This document shows positions 23,946 through 34,867 of a stretch of 64,000 nt of DNA, in pieces. This DNA is from Gossypium raimondii (Eukaryota > Streptophyta > Magnoliopsida > Malvales > Malvaceae). A model generated the notes under the pieces. The model saw only the letters and a list, made by a program, of their open reading frames with translations, made no database searches and was not told the origin of the DNA. The stretch spans positions 1,929,501 to 1,993,500 of the forward strand of contig NC_068576.1 in NCBI RefSeq assembly GCF_025698545.1, given 5' to 3'. Position numbers and translations under genes: made by a program. The first letter of the stretch is position 1; each line of letters starts with the position of its first letter.

Positions 23946-26715
23946 GATAAGATTACACCATATATTATGATGTCTTGACCCTATTTTATAATGTGAGATT
24001 ACACGACGACCGGAATTGTAACACCCCAAAACCCAGCCTAAAAGTTTAGATCGAATCTCGGAGGTTACATTGATCACTGAAGTGATAATAGAAAGTTTTT
24101 AAAAAATGAATTGTTTTAGAATTCGTCGGAAAATCATTGCTTTAATTGAGCTCAATCATTTAATAAAATATGCCAAAATCAAAATGATAATCAGGATACG
24201 AAGAACATGTTCGATAATAAAATCCCCAATTTCCAACTAACAGATACAAATAACACTTACGTGTATATAACACAAAATTTGCACCACAGTTTTCAAAAAA
24301 GTACTTACAGTCCAAAACCATTTATTTAAACTCAGAATTAAAGAAATACTTTATAAGCCTATTTAAAAACATATCACTCCAAGACCTCCGGTATGCCGAG
24401 TCCAACTTCAAATTACGAGAGTACCTGAAAGGGAGAAAATTAAGGGGTGAGCTACCCGAGCTTAGTGTGAGTTCAAAACATAACCAACGACAAAGTTTCA
24501 AAACAAAATTTCAGATATCAGTTCAATAACGAAACGTACTTACAAAGCTATTGTAAAACCAGAATGTAAACACGAAACCAAGGTCCCAACCATACGTAAC
24601 AATCAAAGCACATCATGTCATTTTAAACATATCTTTCAACAAACGGATGTTTGCACAGCCAGATGTATGTACGAATGCATAACAGATTAAAAACAAACTC
24701 ACCCCACCAATCGAACACCACTTCGATCCCTGTACACACCACGAAAGAGCTATAGGAAGCTCAACCAACCGTGCACACCACATAGGACCTCGAAAGGCCC
24801 ATCCAACCCTACACACCACATATGTGGAACTAAGCCACTGAAGTAACCATATGCAACTGAGCTAGCATATGTATAGTACATTACGGTAAACTGCTGTACA
24901 AATATGTTGCAGTTAAAATTGTCAAATCAGATCAAACTTCCTTCTCTTCGCAACCAAACCCAAAATTTTATACAAATGCATGTATGCGAACAGATCAATA
25001 ACAAACTTACAGAAATAATGTGCATATATTCAATTGACAGATTCAAAATCAGTTATAACGATACTTAATTACTAGGTAACATCACTTAACAGTTAAACAA
25101 GTCATTAAATTAGTGCAATAATTACAAATAACTCATAAGTCCGAGCCAAAACAGAGTCCCAACCCCCTTACTAAAGCCTAGCTGAGGGTCGGAACACACA
25201 GGAACATGAACAAGACAAAATCTGACACAGAACAAAGTTTTGCGAAATAGGGTCACATGGCCGTGTGCCTCGACCATGTGGGGGTCTACACGCCCATATG
25301 AAGGCTACACACGCCTGTGTAGAGGGGACACACGCCCGTGTGAGCAGCTTGTGTAACTCACTGTCCAAAAGTGCTAAAATTAAGTGCAGAGTAGAAACCG
25401 CCGTGTGAAAATCTGACACGCTTGTGTGGCTAGGGGACACGACCGTGTGGCCAAGGCACACACCCATGTGAAAATTGAAAAAATCCCCAAATCGTAGGCA
25501 CATGACGATGTGGCACCAAAAATTGCCCAAAAACCATAATTCCCAATTTCATACGACCGTGTGAATCACTTGTGTGCGACACACACCAGTGTGGCCACCA
25601 GTGTGGTCACGAAACCACACCGAAATAGGCTGCAAAACGTGCCTTTGATGTCGAAACGATCCCCAACCCTCAATAACTTAGAAATACACCAAAAACACTC
25701 AGAATTTCAAGCAATTCCAAAACAATCAACACTTCGATTGGTCAATTTCAAAAACACACGAAATATGTCGAATTTCACAGAAACAAATCAGAAATTAGAT
25801 AACGAAAAGGGGGAGTTTCCGAACACACACCTTAGACGTGATAGCAAACACCAAAATCGTTCGATTCACTCCTCCAAACAGATTCAAAAACCTCAATTAA
25901 CAAACAAATTAACAAAAAATTCAATTCAATAACGAAATAGAAAATGAAAGAGACATTATCAAAAACCCCAAAAGCAAAACCTATCTTCTTCTCTTCTGAT
26001 TTACCAAACACCCGAGAACGAAACTCCCTTGACAACCAACAACAACGATAAAACGGATGAATCAAAGAATCAAAAGAAGCCGAATATTTTCTTTTGAGGA
26101 AGAAAGAAAAGCAAAAAAGTCACAGAGAGCAAAATGGAGAAGAGGGGAAGAATGTGCAACTCTTTTTTTTTTCTTTTTGGAATTTTTTTCTATTCTCAAA
26201 ATAAAAATAAATTAAAATAGCTAAAACTACTAAATATTTTAGCAAATAAAAAATAACAAATCTAAAATAAAATTACTCCCTTAAACACACATAAAGATTC
26301 AAATCCAAAACCCAGAGGCAAACTAACACACATCCAACCACCAAACCAACAAGCTCATTCTAACATTAAAATTCAAAGATAAACAGAATAGGTCAACCTA
26401 CTCATTGCCCTTAACCACAACGCTCAAAACTTCTAACCCCAAAATCCAGGTGTTACAAGAATATTGACAATCCAAACACCATTCTCATTTCGGAATGTAA
26501 CATAATGGCATGTAACATTGAGGGTTCTAATGTTACATTCAGTGAATCAAATGCCTCCTTAAAGTCATTACACCCTATATTACAACATCTTGATCCTATT
26601 CTATAATGTGAGCTTACATGACAGTTGAAATATTGACAATCCAAACACTATAATCTGATTTTGAGATGTACTATTATGGGTCGTAATGTTACATCTTGTG
26701 AATCAAATACCCCTT
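23946..26715. repeat. diverged tandem duplication, first copy split by a solo LTR
   Basis: Copy 1 is 23946-24016 plus 26458-26560; copy 2 is about 26562-26715. Matching words are gattacaccatatattatgatgtcttgaccct against cattacaccctatattacaacatcttgatcct (shown only in part), then attgacaatccaaacac in both, then gtgaatcaaat in both. The segment looks MITE-like (ttacat... and gtgaatcaaat...cctta). Copy 2 preserves the site without the LTR. Confidence 0.72.
24017..26457 (-). mobile_element. solo LTR, Ty3-gypsy, duplication GGAAT/AGAAT
   Basis: This 2441-base LTR runs from TGTAACACCCC to AGGTGTTACA. The flanks are GGAAT (24012-24016) and AGAAT (26458-26462), one mismatch. Its ending on the minus strand, tttaggctgggttttggggtgttaca, matches the typical 3' end of these cotton-type LTRs, so it reads in the minus direction. 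It holds another palindrome cluster (25250-25625). The open runs at 24613-26065 lie inside the LTR and show no protein domain. Confidence 0.85.
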
Positions 26716-27689
26716 AAAAGCATTGGTTAAAAACATAAGCTAATAATTTTTTCTCTCTTAATAAATCAAGTTGGGGCATTAAATTGAAATGCAAATAAAT
26801 TTGTGAATAATTTTTTAATTATCATTTAAACTTAAAAATAAAATAACCAATAAAATAACTTTTTTAATTTATTAATTTATAAATAAACATGACAGATGTG
26901 CTGACTTAGAAAAAAACAATTAAAATACAATATAAAAATAGAATGAATGAGATAGGCACATGTTTAAAAATACATAAAAAATATTAAAATAAATATTAAC
27001 CCACAAAAATCTACTTCCTATCAATACATTAAAACATTGTTATTGGTCAATACATGAATATTTTGTATAAAAATTATTTAATATTATTAATTTTATATTT
27101 ATATACATAAATTAAATATCTTTTTATAATATCGATAAATTTAAAATAATATATCAAAACAAATCAATATTAATACCCGGTACAATATACTAACTACTTG
27201 CTATAGTTAGTTATAGATCGGGAGTGACGAGATGGTGACAAATTTGATATATCAGCTAATTTCACATTACTTTAGTGTTTCAATCCATAGAACCCTAATA
27301 AAGATGTCAAAAAAGGCAAAATGCCCCAAATGAAGAAGGAAAAATGAAAACCAGAAAGTTAAAGAGTGGTTAGAACCAATCTTGACCGACTGTGTATTAA
27401 TGTGTTGAGCCCACGTAAACCACCATCCATTACAGATCATCATCTACCATTAATACACCCGCTCGGGTCTTCTAGCTTTTCTCTTACTAATTTATTTAAT
27501 TAATTATAAAATCTAAATTTAGCTATATTTATATAGTAAGCATCTAGTAAAATTTTATTTAAATTAAAACATTTTAAAAGTATTTAAATATCTCAAGTAA
27601 ATAAATTTAGATTTGAAAATGTAATTATCATGCAAAATATAGGATGAATGAAACATGATCTAAAGGCATGGTCTCTAGTTAGCTTGAGA
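26716..27689. other. no gene seen; AT-rich spacer
   Basis: This stretch contains only AT-rich sequence and short direct repeats. The segment near 27370-27460 is less AT-rich (ttgaccgactgtg, cccgctcgggtc) but has no open frame. Confidence 0.4.
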
Positions 27690-28250
27690 GTGCTAATCAT
27701 AGCATACGTCCTGTTGGAGTACGCATCAAAAAAGCTTATGCTAGAGTAAAGTGAGAATTTTCGAAAATTTTTGTAAGACTCTGAAAATAAAGTGAAAGTA
27801 ACTCGAAAAATGAAAGTAATTTGAATTGAACAGAAAAATTACAAAAAAAAATGCATACCAGGTGTTTACATAAATGCTCTCGATATATATTTTAAACTTA
27901 ATAATAAAGCACAATGGGATGATTATAAATAAAAGAGAAAACCTCTGTTTATAACTGAAGCTCCCTTAGATCCAATGATATAGATTGAGTTACATCTACA
28001 ATTGAAAGTTTTAGGATTTAAAGTCTATACATCTTTATTCCTTAGGATTTACATTAATTACATTGGTAACTCTAATTTTATTGGAATGTTTCATTGGGCC
28101 ACCAAGGCTTCAAATAGATAGATTTATTTATATGTTCCACAAATCTGGGCAGTTCAAGTGAATTAAACGAGCCTCGTTTAATTAGTTGACCCCTATGAGA
28201 CATTCCGTGCGCAATAGTCACGGGATTTGATCCATATGGCTCTTGACACT
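27690..28250 (-). mobile_element. partial LTR of the TGTCA...TGACA family
   Basis: Read on the minus strand the sequence begins TGTCAAGAGCCATATGG, passes through ttataaacagaggttt at the promoter position and gagagcatttatgtaaacac. It follows the same order of words as the full copies at 16709-17330 and 59193-59614. The other end is diverged and no flanking duplication could be read. Confidence 0.6.
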
Positions 28251-28840
28251 AAGCACAACTTGCTCATACAAAGCCATTCAAGTCTCGATCAACAACTCTA
28301 TATTAAAATAAGAAAACAAGAATAAATTTAAACCCGTGTCATTTAAGTACCAAACAAAAAATTGAACACTACTTCAAACAAATTTTGATCTCTACCTAAA
28401 TAAAATTAATGAAAGAATGATTAAGTATTTATACATTTATCAAATGAAAATGAATTAAAGTAATTGCGAATATTATATTTATATTATAATTTACTTTTTG
28501 CTTGAGTGAGTTGATAAATTACCGAAAAATAGCATAGAGTGAGGGGAGATTTGGACAAGACACAACCAGAATTTGCAACATATTAATGCAAAAGCAAAGG
28601 TAACAGTTGCCCTCCACAATGAATAATTCAAAGTAATTGTGACGCGGATGAATCTAAACAACTAGCTAGATTAACCTAAGGGACAAGCAGTAAATACAAC
28701 AATATTTCAAGCCATTAAAAAACTGTACTACTACACCTTCATTCCAACCCTTTTTGTTGAAGAATTACAGGCCATTAATGGAATCAAACTCACCAAAATC
28801 GGAGGCCAACTTCCTTTCATTTAAACATTTTCTCCTACAC
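28251..28840. promoter_or_regulatory. upstream region of the first proline-rich protein gene
   Basis: No gene is seen here. The last 250 bases are less AT-rich, as is common near plant promoters. No specific regulatory motif is claimed apart from the TATA box that follows. Confidence 0.35.
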
Positions 28841-28847
28841 TATAAAA
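28841..28847 (+). promoter_or_regulatory. TATA box of proline-rich gene 1
   Basis: The word ctataaaac lies about 80 bases before the start codon at 28925, followed by a C/A-rich leader (catcaacacaactc), a normal plant layout. Confidence 0.6.
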
Positions 28848-28924
28848 CAGAAACCCAGTCCGGGTCCTCATCAACACAACTCAAAACTCAATCTTTGTTT
28901 TTTATAAGTTTTTGAGGTCCAGTG

Positions 28925-29278
28925 ATGGCTAATTCTGCTCGTCTTCTCGTTTTACCTTTCTTCATTGCACTGTCACTTTCATGCATGAATGTAGCTCAAG
29001 GGGCGGGGACGGCTCGCCGTCTCTTGCAGGCAACAACGACGACCCCACCAATATTTCCAAATTTGCCTCCCTTTCGTGGCTTCCAGTTTCCTCCTTACAG
29101 CGGACCTTTCCCGGAATATAGGTTGCCGCCATTTCCAGGTATTTCAAACGTCCCTCCTTCAGCACCTGGCTTTCCTGGCTCTTCAGCACCTGGCTTTCCT
29201 GGCTCTTCAGCATCTGGCTTTCCTGGTTCCTTCCCTTCGTTCCCTGCTCCACCAACATTGCCCAACACTACCCCTTGA
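28925..29278 (+). CDS. small secreted proline-rich cell-wall protein 1
   Basis: The single-exon product of 117 residues starts at the ATG at 28925; the open run extends one codon upstream only through a GTG. It begins with a hydrophobic signal peptide (MANSARLLVLPFFIALSLSC) and a likely cleavage site near VAQG-AG. After that comes ARRLLQ, shared in form with the two neighbours (ARHLLQ). The mature part is rich in Pro, Phe and Gly: FPNLPPFRGFQFPP, then three near-identical units APGFPGSS, then PSFPAPPTLPNTTP. No enzyme domain or Cys pattern exists, so a structural extracellular role, perhaps hydroxylated on Pro, is inferred. The gene is convergent with 29941-30243 and part of a three-gene cluster. 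Confidence 0.82.
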   Translation: MANSARLLVLPFFIALSLSCMNVAQGAGTARRLLQATTTTPPIFPNLPPFRGFQFPPYSGPFPEYRLPPFPGISNVPPSAPGFPGSSAPGFPGSSASGFPGSFPSFPAPPTLPNTTP

Positions 29279-29940
29279 ATCCACTGAATTAAAACTATCA
29301 CCATGAACGATTACGCGTTCATTTTCTAAATAATTAGTGCTAAATAAAGGTTAATGTTTGTAGGATTTAATCTTCTTTTTTTTTTGGGGGGGTGGAAACT
29401 TTGGCACACTTGGTTTGCTTTTGGATCAAATAATCAGAGCATAGATTGTAGTATTGATTAATGTTGTTGTTGGATGCATTAAATGTGGGCTTGTTTGTAA
29501 TCTCCCTCTCTCTTGCATTGTAGTTCTGTGTTCATATAAGGGAATGAGAATCTATATCTATCCTATTATGTTTAATCTTATTATAGTACTGTTTTATGTT
29601 TGCTATTTGCATATTTTGTTTCTATTAATTTAATTGGATAGTCGGATGAAGCAATTAATTATGATATTGTTATAAACGGTTTGCATTTTATGGATAGATT
29701 CTAATCATATTTATAAAAAGAATTACATTTAATACATTAACATAAACTGATTGCTGGTCGTACAATAAACCCAATATGGGAAACTCTATAAAAAAGGAAA
29801 ATGCAGCAAACAAGTGTGGTGGAAAAATTGAAAAAAAGAAAAGAAAAGCGGAGCACAATATATGCCCAATATGCAAAAAGCGAAGAGGCACGGTAGAGCA
29901 AAGGTGCACAGTCCAAACACTTTGGTGGAAGTGGAAAACT
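29279..29940. other. shared 3' region between convergent proline-rich genes
   Basis: These 660 bases hold the 3' UTRs of the two convergent genes. The short plus-strand run at 29776-30006 with a CPICKKRR word overlaps the end of the downstream gene in antisense and is not a supported gene. Confidence 0.45.
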
Positions 29941-30243
29941 TCAAGGGGTAGTTCTAGCAGGTGGTGGGGAGAAGGATGGAATGGTAGTTGGCAAAGTGGG
30001 GATTGAAGGCAAGCTGGGCAAGGGTGGCAGGGTAGGAATGGTAGGCAGTGGAGGAAGAGCGACGGGGTTGGGTATAGATGGTTGCGGCAGGGTGGGCATC
30101 GTTGGCTGTGGGAGATTTGGAATCGATGGCAACGGTGGCAATGTTGGCAGCTGAAGAAGATGACGCGCAGCTAGGCCAACGTTGACGCTTGAAAACGATA
30201 AAGCCATGAACAATGCTAAAACAAAGCAATTGAAAGAGGCCAT
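29941..30243 (-). CDS. small secreted proline-rich cell-wall protein 2 (PELPK-like)
   Basis: The product has 100 residues from the ATG at 30243. The longer open frame reaches 30360, but those extra residues precede the TATA box and lack signal-peptide character. The signal peptide is MASFNCFVLALFMALSFSS, cleaved near VGLA-AR; ARHLLQ follows. The rest repeats Pro-Leu-Pro units: LPTLPPLPSIPNLP, MPTLPQPSIP, LPPLPTIPTLP and SLPSIPTLP, ending SPPPARTTP. The spacing resembles plant PELPK-type or proline-rich wall proteins. No Cys occurs in the repeat part. Its start and signal are very like those of 32718-33059, so the two are recent duplicates. Confidence 0.83.
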   Translation of the reverse strand: MASFNCFVLALFMALSFSSVNVGLAARHLLQLPTLPPLPSIPNLPQPTMPTLPQPSIPNPVALPPLPTIPTLPPLPSLPSIPTLPTTIPSFSPPPARTTP

Positions 30244-30284
30244 ATTCGAGAGGTTTGAAACTGAAAAAAGGAGTTGTCTTGATA

Positions 30285-30293
30285 ATATATATA
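30285..30293 (-). promoter_or_regulatory. TATA box of proline-rich gene 2
   Basis: On the minus strand actatatatatta lies about 45 bases upstream of the ATG at 30243. This supports the shorter start for the gene. Confidence 0.55.
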
Positions 30294-30299
30294 GTTTGA

Positions 30300-30866
30300 G
30301 TGAGTGAGGAAGGCGACAGAGAGGCCCTGGTGTTTGGGGCTTAAATAGGCCTTGGAACACTGGGAATTGGGCACTCTGGTTGGAGATAGGAAAAAGAGAG
30401 GTTAGCTCATCTTCTCATCTGCATTGGACTGAAAATTGGTGAACTACTGGTGCATGTGGTTGGCACAGAAGCTACCTGAATGAAGCACTGAAGTCAGCCA
30501 CTTGACCAAATCATGGAGGTTACCAATAAAGTCGGGTTATCTAACATCAGCTCAGCTCATTGGTTCTTCTAACTTATGTTTATGATTGGTACCGTAGAGA
30601 ATCATTTAATTATAATATACATACTATTGAAGTTTCTACGTATCACCGAATGATTAAACAGCTTTTCACCTGAATCCTAAAGTGTATCAAAAAACATTGG
30701 GTTCTTCCTTTCAAGAAAAATAAAATAAAATCGGACAGCAATATTTTAATGAACGAAAAACTGGAAAATAGGGAAAAAAACATTTCATTAATTTCCAATA
30801 TTATTCTAATTAATTTATTATTGTTAACTACTAAAATAAAATAACAAAAATATTATTTTTATTAAC
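30300..30866. other. upstream region of proline-rich gene 2
   Basis: No gene is seen. The region is promoter plus AT-rich spacer up to the fold-back at 30867. Confidence 0.35.
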
Positions 30867-31602
30867 GCTTAATAAAATATTTGGTACCTGAACTTGACAT
30901 TTTTTTTTTCTAATTTGGTATTTAAACTTGACATTTTTTTTTCTTACATTGGTACTTGATCTTTTTTTGGGTTCAATTTGGTACTTAAACTTGACTCTTT
31001 TTCCTAATTTGGTACCCAATTTTTGTTTGTTCGATTTGGTACTTGAACTTGTCAAACGTTTTACAAATTACTCCAATATGCTAACAATATTGTTATTTTT
31101 TTATGAGGTAGCAAATATAATCAACGATAATCGATATGTGACAAATGATATAATATATATATTCAATTACTTTTAGTTTTATTTATTTAATTATTTATTT
31201 ATTAATTGAAAATAATGAATTTCTTCTAATTTAAGTTTTAAAACTCTTTTTTCTTATTTAATAGTAATTTATTAATCATAGCTCAATACCTATTTTTGTA
31301 ACATGAATTTCCTCCGATGATACTGACAATACTTTTGTAGCATAACAAAAGAAAAACATCGTTGGTGTTTTATGTAATTTGTATAACATTTAATAAATTT
31401 AGGTACCAAATTAAACCTAAAAACAAGCTTAGCTACCAAATTAGGAAAAAATGTCAAGTTCAAGTATCAATTTGGACCCAAAAAATTTAGATACCAAATT
31501 AAAAAAAGTGTTAGGTTCAAAATTCAAATATCAAATTGAAAAAAAAGTACCAAATTAAAAAAAAGGAAGAAGCTATTCAGATACTAAATGTTATATTAAG
31601 TT
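30867..31602. mobile_element. fold-back element built of tttggtac(t/c)taaacttgac units
   Basis: The left half carries tttggtacctgaacttgac, tttggtatttaaacttgac, ttggtacttgatc, tttggtacttaaacttgac and tttggtacttgaacttg. The right half carries the inverse, such as taggtaccaaatta, tagctaccaaatta, gtcaagttcaagtatc and taccaaatt. The arms thus consist of tandem units of about 35-45 bases and can pair in several registers. No coding capacity is present; the two short open runs inside are by-products of the repeats. Confidence 0.78.
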
Positions 31603-32717
31603 TTATTTATTAATTATTATCTTCAAAATTTTCAAAAATAAAATTGAATGGAAAATTTTAGTGGTAAAGCTTAATTAACATAATGAAAAAAAGTGAATTA
31701 AATATTAATTTATTTTTGCACATTTGAAATTTAACCCCTAGGAAATTAGTTTCTCTATATTTTATATTTAAAATGAAAATTTAATTGTTGACAGAATTAA
31801 AATTCTTCTATTAAATTTAGGTTTATTGTAACCATTTTTTGTTATATGATTACGAAATATTTCTTTCATTTAAAAATGTCACACTAACAAATTTAACAAA
31901 TCTGAATTTAAAAATCTGAAAAATAGAAAAACTAAATTCCTAAAAATAAAATGTAAAATTTAATTCTAAATATACGAAAAGTAGGAGAACTTGAAAAATA
32001 TTTTAAACTATTTTTATTGAATAAGCATATTTTAAACCAGGTTAACACCATATCTTAAGGGTAAGGTCTCATCCACCATTGGTGAAAAACACTCAGTACT
32101 ACTGAGTTAGTAATTATAATAAAGTTTTAGATTCGAACTCAATCTAATTCGATTTATGAATAAATTTACTCGCTATCTTTCTAAGTTAGATATAATATAC
32201 ATAGATTTTAAATTATTATTTTTTCATTGGCTTTCCAAATCCCCCTTTAATCCTGTTTTGAGATCTGGTTCAGCTTTGGAAGATGAAGATATAGCTACTC
32301 ATTTGTCTCCATTATCTTGTCTATCTTTAGTTTTTTTTTTTTATTCTTTTTCTCTCAGCAGCTAAACTTGTTTATCACTGCTTTTAGTAATGGTTAATCA
32401 CAGTTTCTAATTTCTCATTTTTACAAAAAGTTAGTGAGAAGAATGAATATCAAAAGGGATTAACAGAAGTACCAATAAAAGTGGAATAAAACATAAATAA
32501 ATAATCCCATAATAAGCAACAACAATGAATAAACTAAAAGTACAACTCCCAATTTTACAGACAAACATATAATGGTAGATGAAAAGTAAAAAAAAAGAAA
32601 AGAAAAATCAGACTTAATCTATAACATCAAACACAAACAGCTAATAAGTGGGTATAAATGATAGGACCATAAAACATAAAATCCAATCCGTAGGCATCCA
32701 GAGTTAAGGCAGAAGAT
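31603..32717. other. no gene seen; spacer and 3' region of proline-rich gene 3
   Basis: The stretch is AT-rich to about 32200; after that 3' UTR sequence of the minus-strand gene is likely. The plus-strand run 32156-32365 contains NPVLRSGSALEDEDIATHLSPLS but no recognisable domain and is not supported. Confidence 0.4.
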
Positions 32718-33059
32718 TCATGGAGTAGACGGTGCAGGTGGCGGGGAGAGGAATGGGATAGAAGGGATCGTACTTGGGATTGTGGGAAAGCTTGGTAATG
32801 GTGGCAAAGTGGCCCTTGGTACATTCGGCAAAGTGGGCATGTTAGGCATGGCGGGGAGTGGAGGCATCGCGCCTGGCCTCGGCAAAGATGGTTGAGTCGT
32901 TGGCAATGTTGGTATCGTTGGCATTGGCAGATTTGGGATCGCTGGCAATGGAGGTAACTGAGGCAGTTGCAGAAGATGACGGGCTCCAAACCCAACATCA
33001 AAGCTTGCAAATGACAAAGCCAGGACAAAGGTCAAGAACATGTAATTGAAAGAAGCCAT
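32718..33059 (-). CDS. small secreted proline-rich cell-wall protein 3 (PELPK-like)
   Basis: The product has 113 residues. The signal peptide is MASFNYMFLTFVLALSFASF with cleavage near VGFG-AR, followed by ARHLLQ as in the neighbour at 29941-30243. The mature chain is Pro-Leu-Pro repeat: LPQLPPLPAIPNLPMP, TIPTLPTTQPSLP, MPPLPAMPNMPTLP and LPPLPSFPTIP, ending FLSPPPAPSTP. It has no Cys and no catalytic motif. Family knowledge suggests an extracellular wall protein, possibly expressed in growing or stressed tissue; that is inference. It and the neighbour share orientation, lie 2.5 kb apart and have the fold-back element between them. Confidence 0.84.
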   Translation of the reverse strand: MASFNYMFLTFVLALSFASFDVGFGARHLLQLPQLPPLPAIPNLPMPTIPTLPTTQPSLPRPGAMPPLPAMPNMPTLPNVPRATLPPLPSFPTIPSTIPSIPFLSPPPAPSTP

Positions 33060-33136
33060 TTTTTGTGTATGTGAGAGGATTCACTGAAGAGATTTGTGAT
33101 GGTTGGAGTGAAGAAAAGAAGGCCTGGTGGGGGGGA

Positions 33137-33144
33137 TTATATAA
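33137..33144 (-). promoter_or_regulatory. TATA box of proline-rich gene 3
   Basis: On the minus strand cttatataatcc lies about 80 bases upstream of the ATG at 33059. Confidence 0.6.
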
Positions 33145-33489
33145 GTTTAATGCAGGAGGGTTGGGATGTCTGGTTGGTAAGATTTGGTTCAGGTTGTGAT
33201 TTATGGTTGGGAAAATGTGGAAAACTTAATTATTTTGCATGTCTTTGTTAGATTAACTCCAAATCCATCTTCTTCTGAGAATTGTCAAATTTAGTTGCAA
33301 TGAGTCACCAAAGTGTAATATATTATTATATCAATTATGGACGGAGTCAAATTGTTCTTTGATTTGTTTAATAAGAAACTAGTTTTGGATCCCTTCTGGG
33401 TTTAAACAAAGGCTAATTTCTCTGTTGTTTGCCTCGTAGATTATGTTCTAGCTTGATTTTTTGGATCGATATTTATAAAAAATATTATT

Positions 33490-33850
33490 GGTAAAAGTAT
33501 CATAGATGGCTTTGTATTAGGAGTTTGATTGCATTTTATCCCATTTATTAAAAAAATAAACAAATTAGTCCTTATACGTTAAATTAAAGAGTAAACTAGT
33601 CCTCTCGGTTAGAATTTTCATCTATTTATACAATTAAAAGCTAACGTGGTTGACGGAATAACCAGATAGTTATACTTGGCTTGCCACAAGTACCTCATGT
33701 CGACGTACAAGAACTAGTTATTAACAGTAAAAATGAATGAAGTTTTTAACAGAATGACCATTTTGTTTTTTAATCTAATATAAATGGATTAATTTGCTCA
33801 TTTTTTTGTAATCCAACTCTTAATGTAAGGGCCTCCATACTACTTTTACC
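33490..33850. mobile_element. MULE-type MITE, perfect 10-base flank AAATATTATT
   Basis: The 361-base element starts ggtaaaagtatcatagatggc and ends tactacttttacc (inverse ggtaaaagtagtatggagg). AAATATTATT stands on both sides (33480-33489 and 33851-33860). Terminal inverted repeats with a 9-10 base duplication indicate a Mutator-like non-autonomous element. The arms share further words (aaattagtccttata left; ggattaatttgctca right). No open frame is present. Confidence 0.87.
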
Positions 33851-33860
33851 AAATATTATT

Positions 33861-34305
33861 GCATTTTATTTTAAATAACTATTTTCATTTTGGTATATCC
33901 ATAACTATCCTAATCCATTTTAAGTTTTGAGTTTGATCTTGTTTAGGGTATGTGGTATTTATGTAAAATCCTCCCAAAAATGATGAGTCCAAAATTCGAA
34001 CTGAATCCAAATGTCTAGGAAAAATATCACTGCCACTTTTTCGAACTATTTATCGATAAATAATTATTTGTATCTAATCTTGTGCATAAACTTATATAAT
34101 GATAGTATGCCATACATTATACCTAGTTAAAACGTTTTAAAAATATATAAATAATTAAAATTTTAATTACTAACTTTAAAGTTTAAATCCTTGACTCGAT
34201 TAGGCGCTACGAGTTAATTAGGCACCAATTCAATTGGAAAAGAATTAAAATATTTGTATATGTACAAAATAAGTTGTATTATTACGAGGATATACTTTTA
34301 TTTTT
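33861..34305. other. no gene seen; AT-rich spacer
   Basis: Nothing beyond AT-rich sequence is visible here. Confidence 0.4.
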
Positions 34306-34867
34306 GGTAAATTACACCCAATGTCACTAAAATGCTAGTAAGTTTATATTTTGGTTACTCAACTTCAAAAAATTACAAAAATGGTCATTGAACTATTTAA
34401 AAATTTTCATTTAAGTCATTGGGTTATTAAAATTGTTGCTATATGGCCTTATCTATTTGCACTACCTGCAACAATCAAAAGCTTTCCTTCTCCTTATCTT
34501 CTACAATTCAATTCTTTTTCGTTGAGACAATTTTGAACATTAGGAATCTGTTCATCAAATTCTAAACACTTTCTTCTCTGATCTCTAACACTGATCGTCA
34601 AATTGACTAGGATATAAGGTATGTTATTCTACTCGTCAATGGGTACTGATCCACCATACCAGTTGTTGAATTGTCACTTAGAGTTCACTAGTTAAACTCG
34701 TTATAAAAAAAATTAACATCCCAGTAACTTAAATAAAAACTTTTGAATAGTAAAATGACTTAAATGAAAACATTCAAATAGTTTACTGACCATTTTGCAA
34801 CTTTTTGAATTTGAGTGACCAAAACGTAAACTTATTAATAGTTTAATGACCTAGGGTGTAGTTTACC
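34306..34867. mobile_element. fold-back/MULE-type MITE, ends GGTAAATTACACCC
   Basis: The left end reads GGTAAATTACACCC and the right end, inverted, GGTAAACTACACCC. The arms also share gtaagtttatattttggttactca against its inverse and attgaactatttaaaaattttcatttaag against its inverse (partly quoted). The flanks TTTATTTTT (34297-34305) and TTTATTTTT (34869-34877) suggest a nine-base duplication with one extra base on the right. The open run at 34351-34536 lies inside and is not a gene. Confidence 0.8.

Noticed and set aside
25171-25932. Two open frames of about 120 codons in opposite directions
   Set aside because: Both lie inside the solo LTR and arise from its GC-rich palindrome cluster; repeated Thr/His/Val/Cys words reflect cacacgcccgtgtg units, not a protein.
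24017-26457. Complete LTR retrotransposon
   Set aside because: Only one LTR is present between the flanking duplications; no gag, pol or second LTR.
29776-30006. Small protein with CPICKKRRG, reminiscent of a zinc knuckle
   Set aside because: It overlaps the end of proline-rich gene 2 in antisense, has only one Cys pair, and its second half is the complement of the proline repeat.
32156-32365. 69-codon plus-strand open frame NPVLRSGSALEDEDIA
   Set aside because: Balanced composition in its middle but no domain, and it lies in the 3' flank of the minus-strand proline-rich gene.
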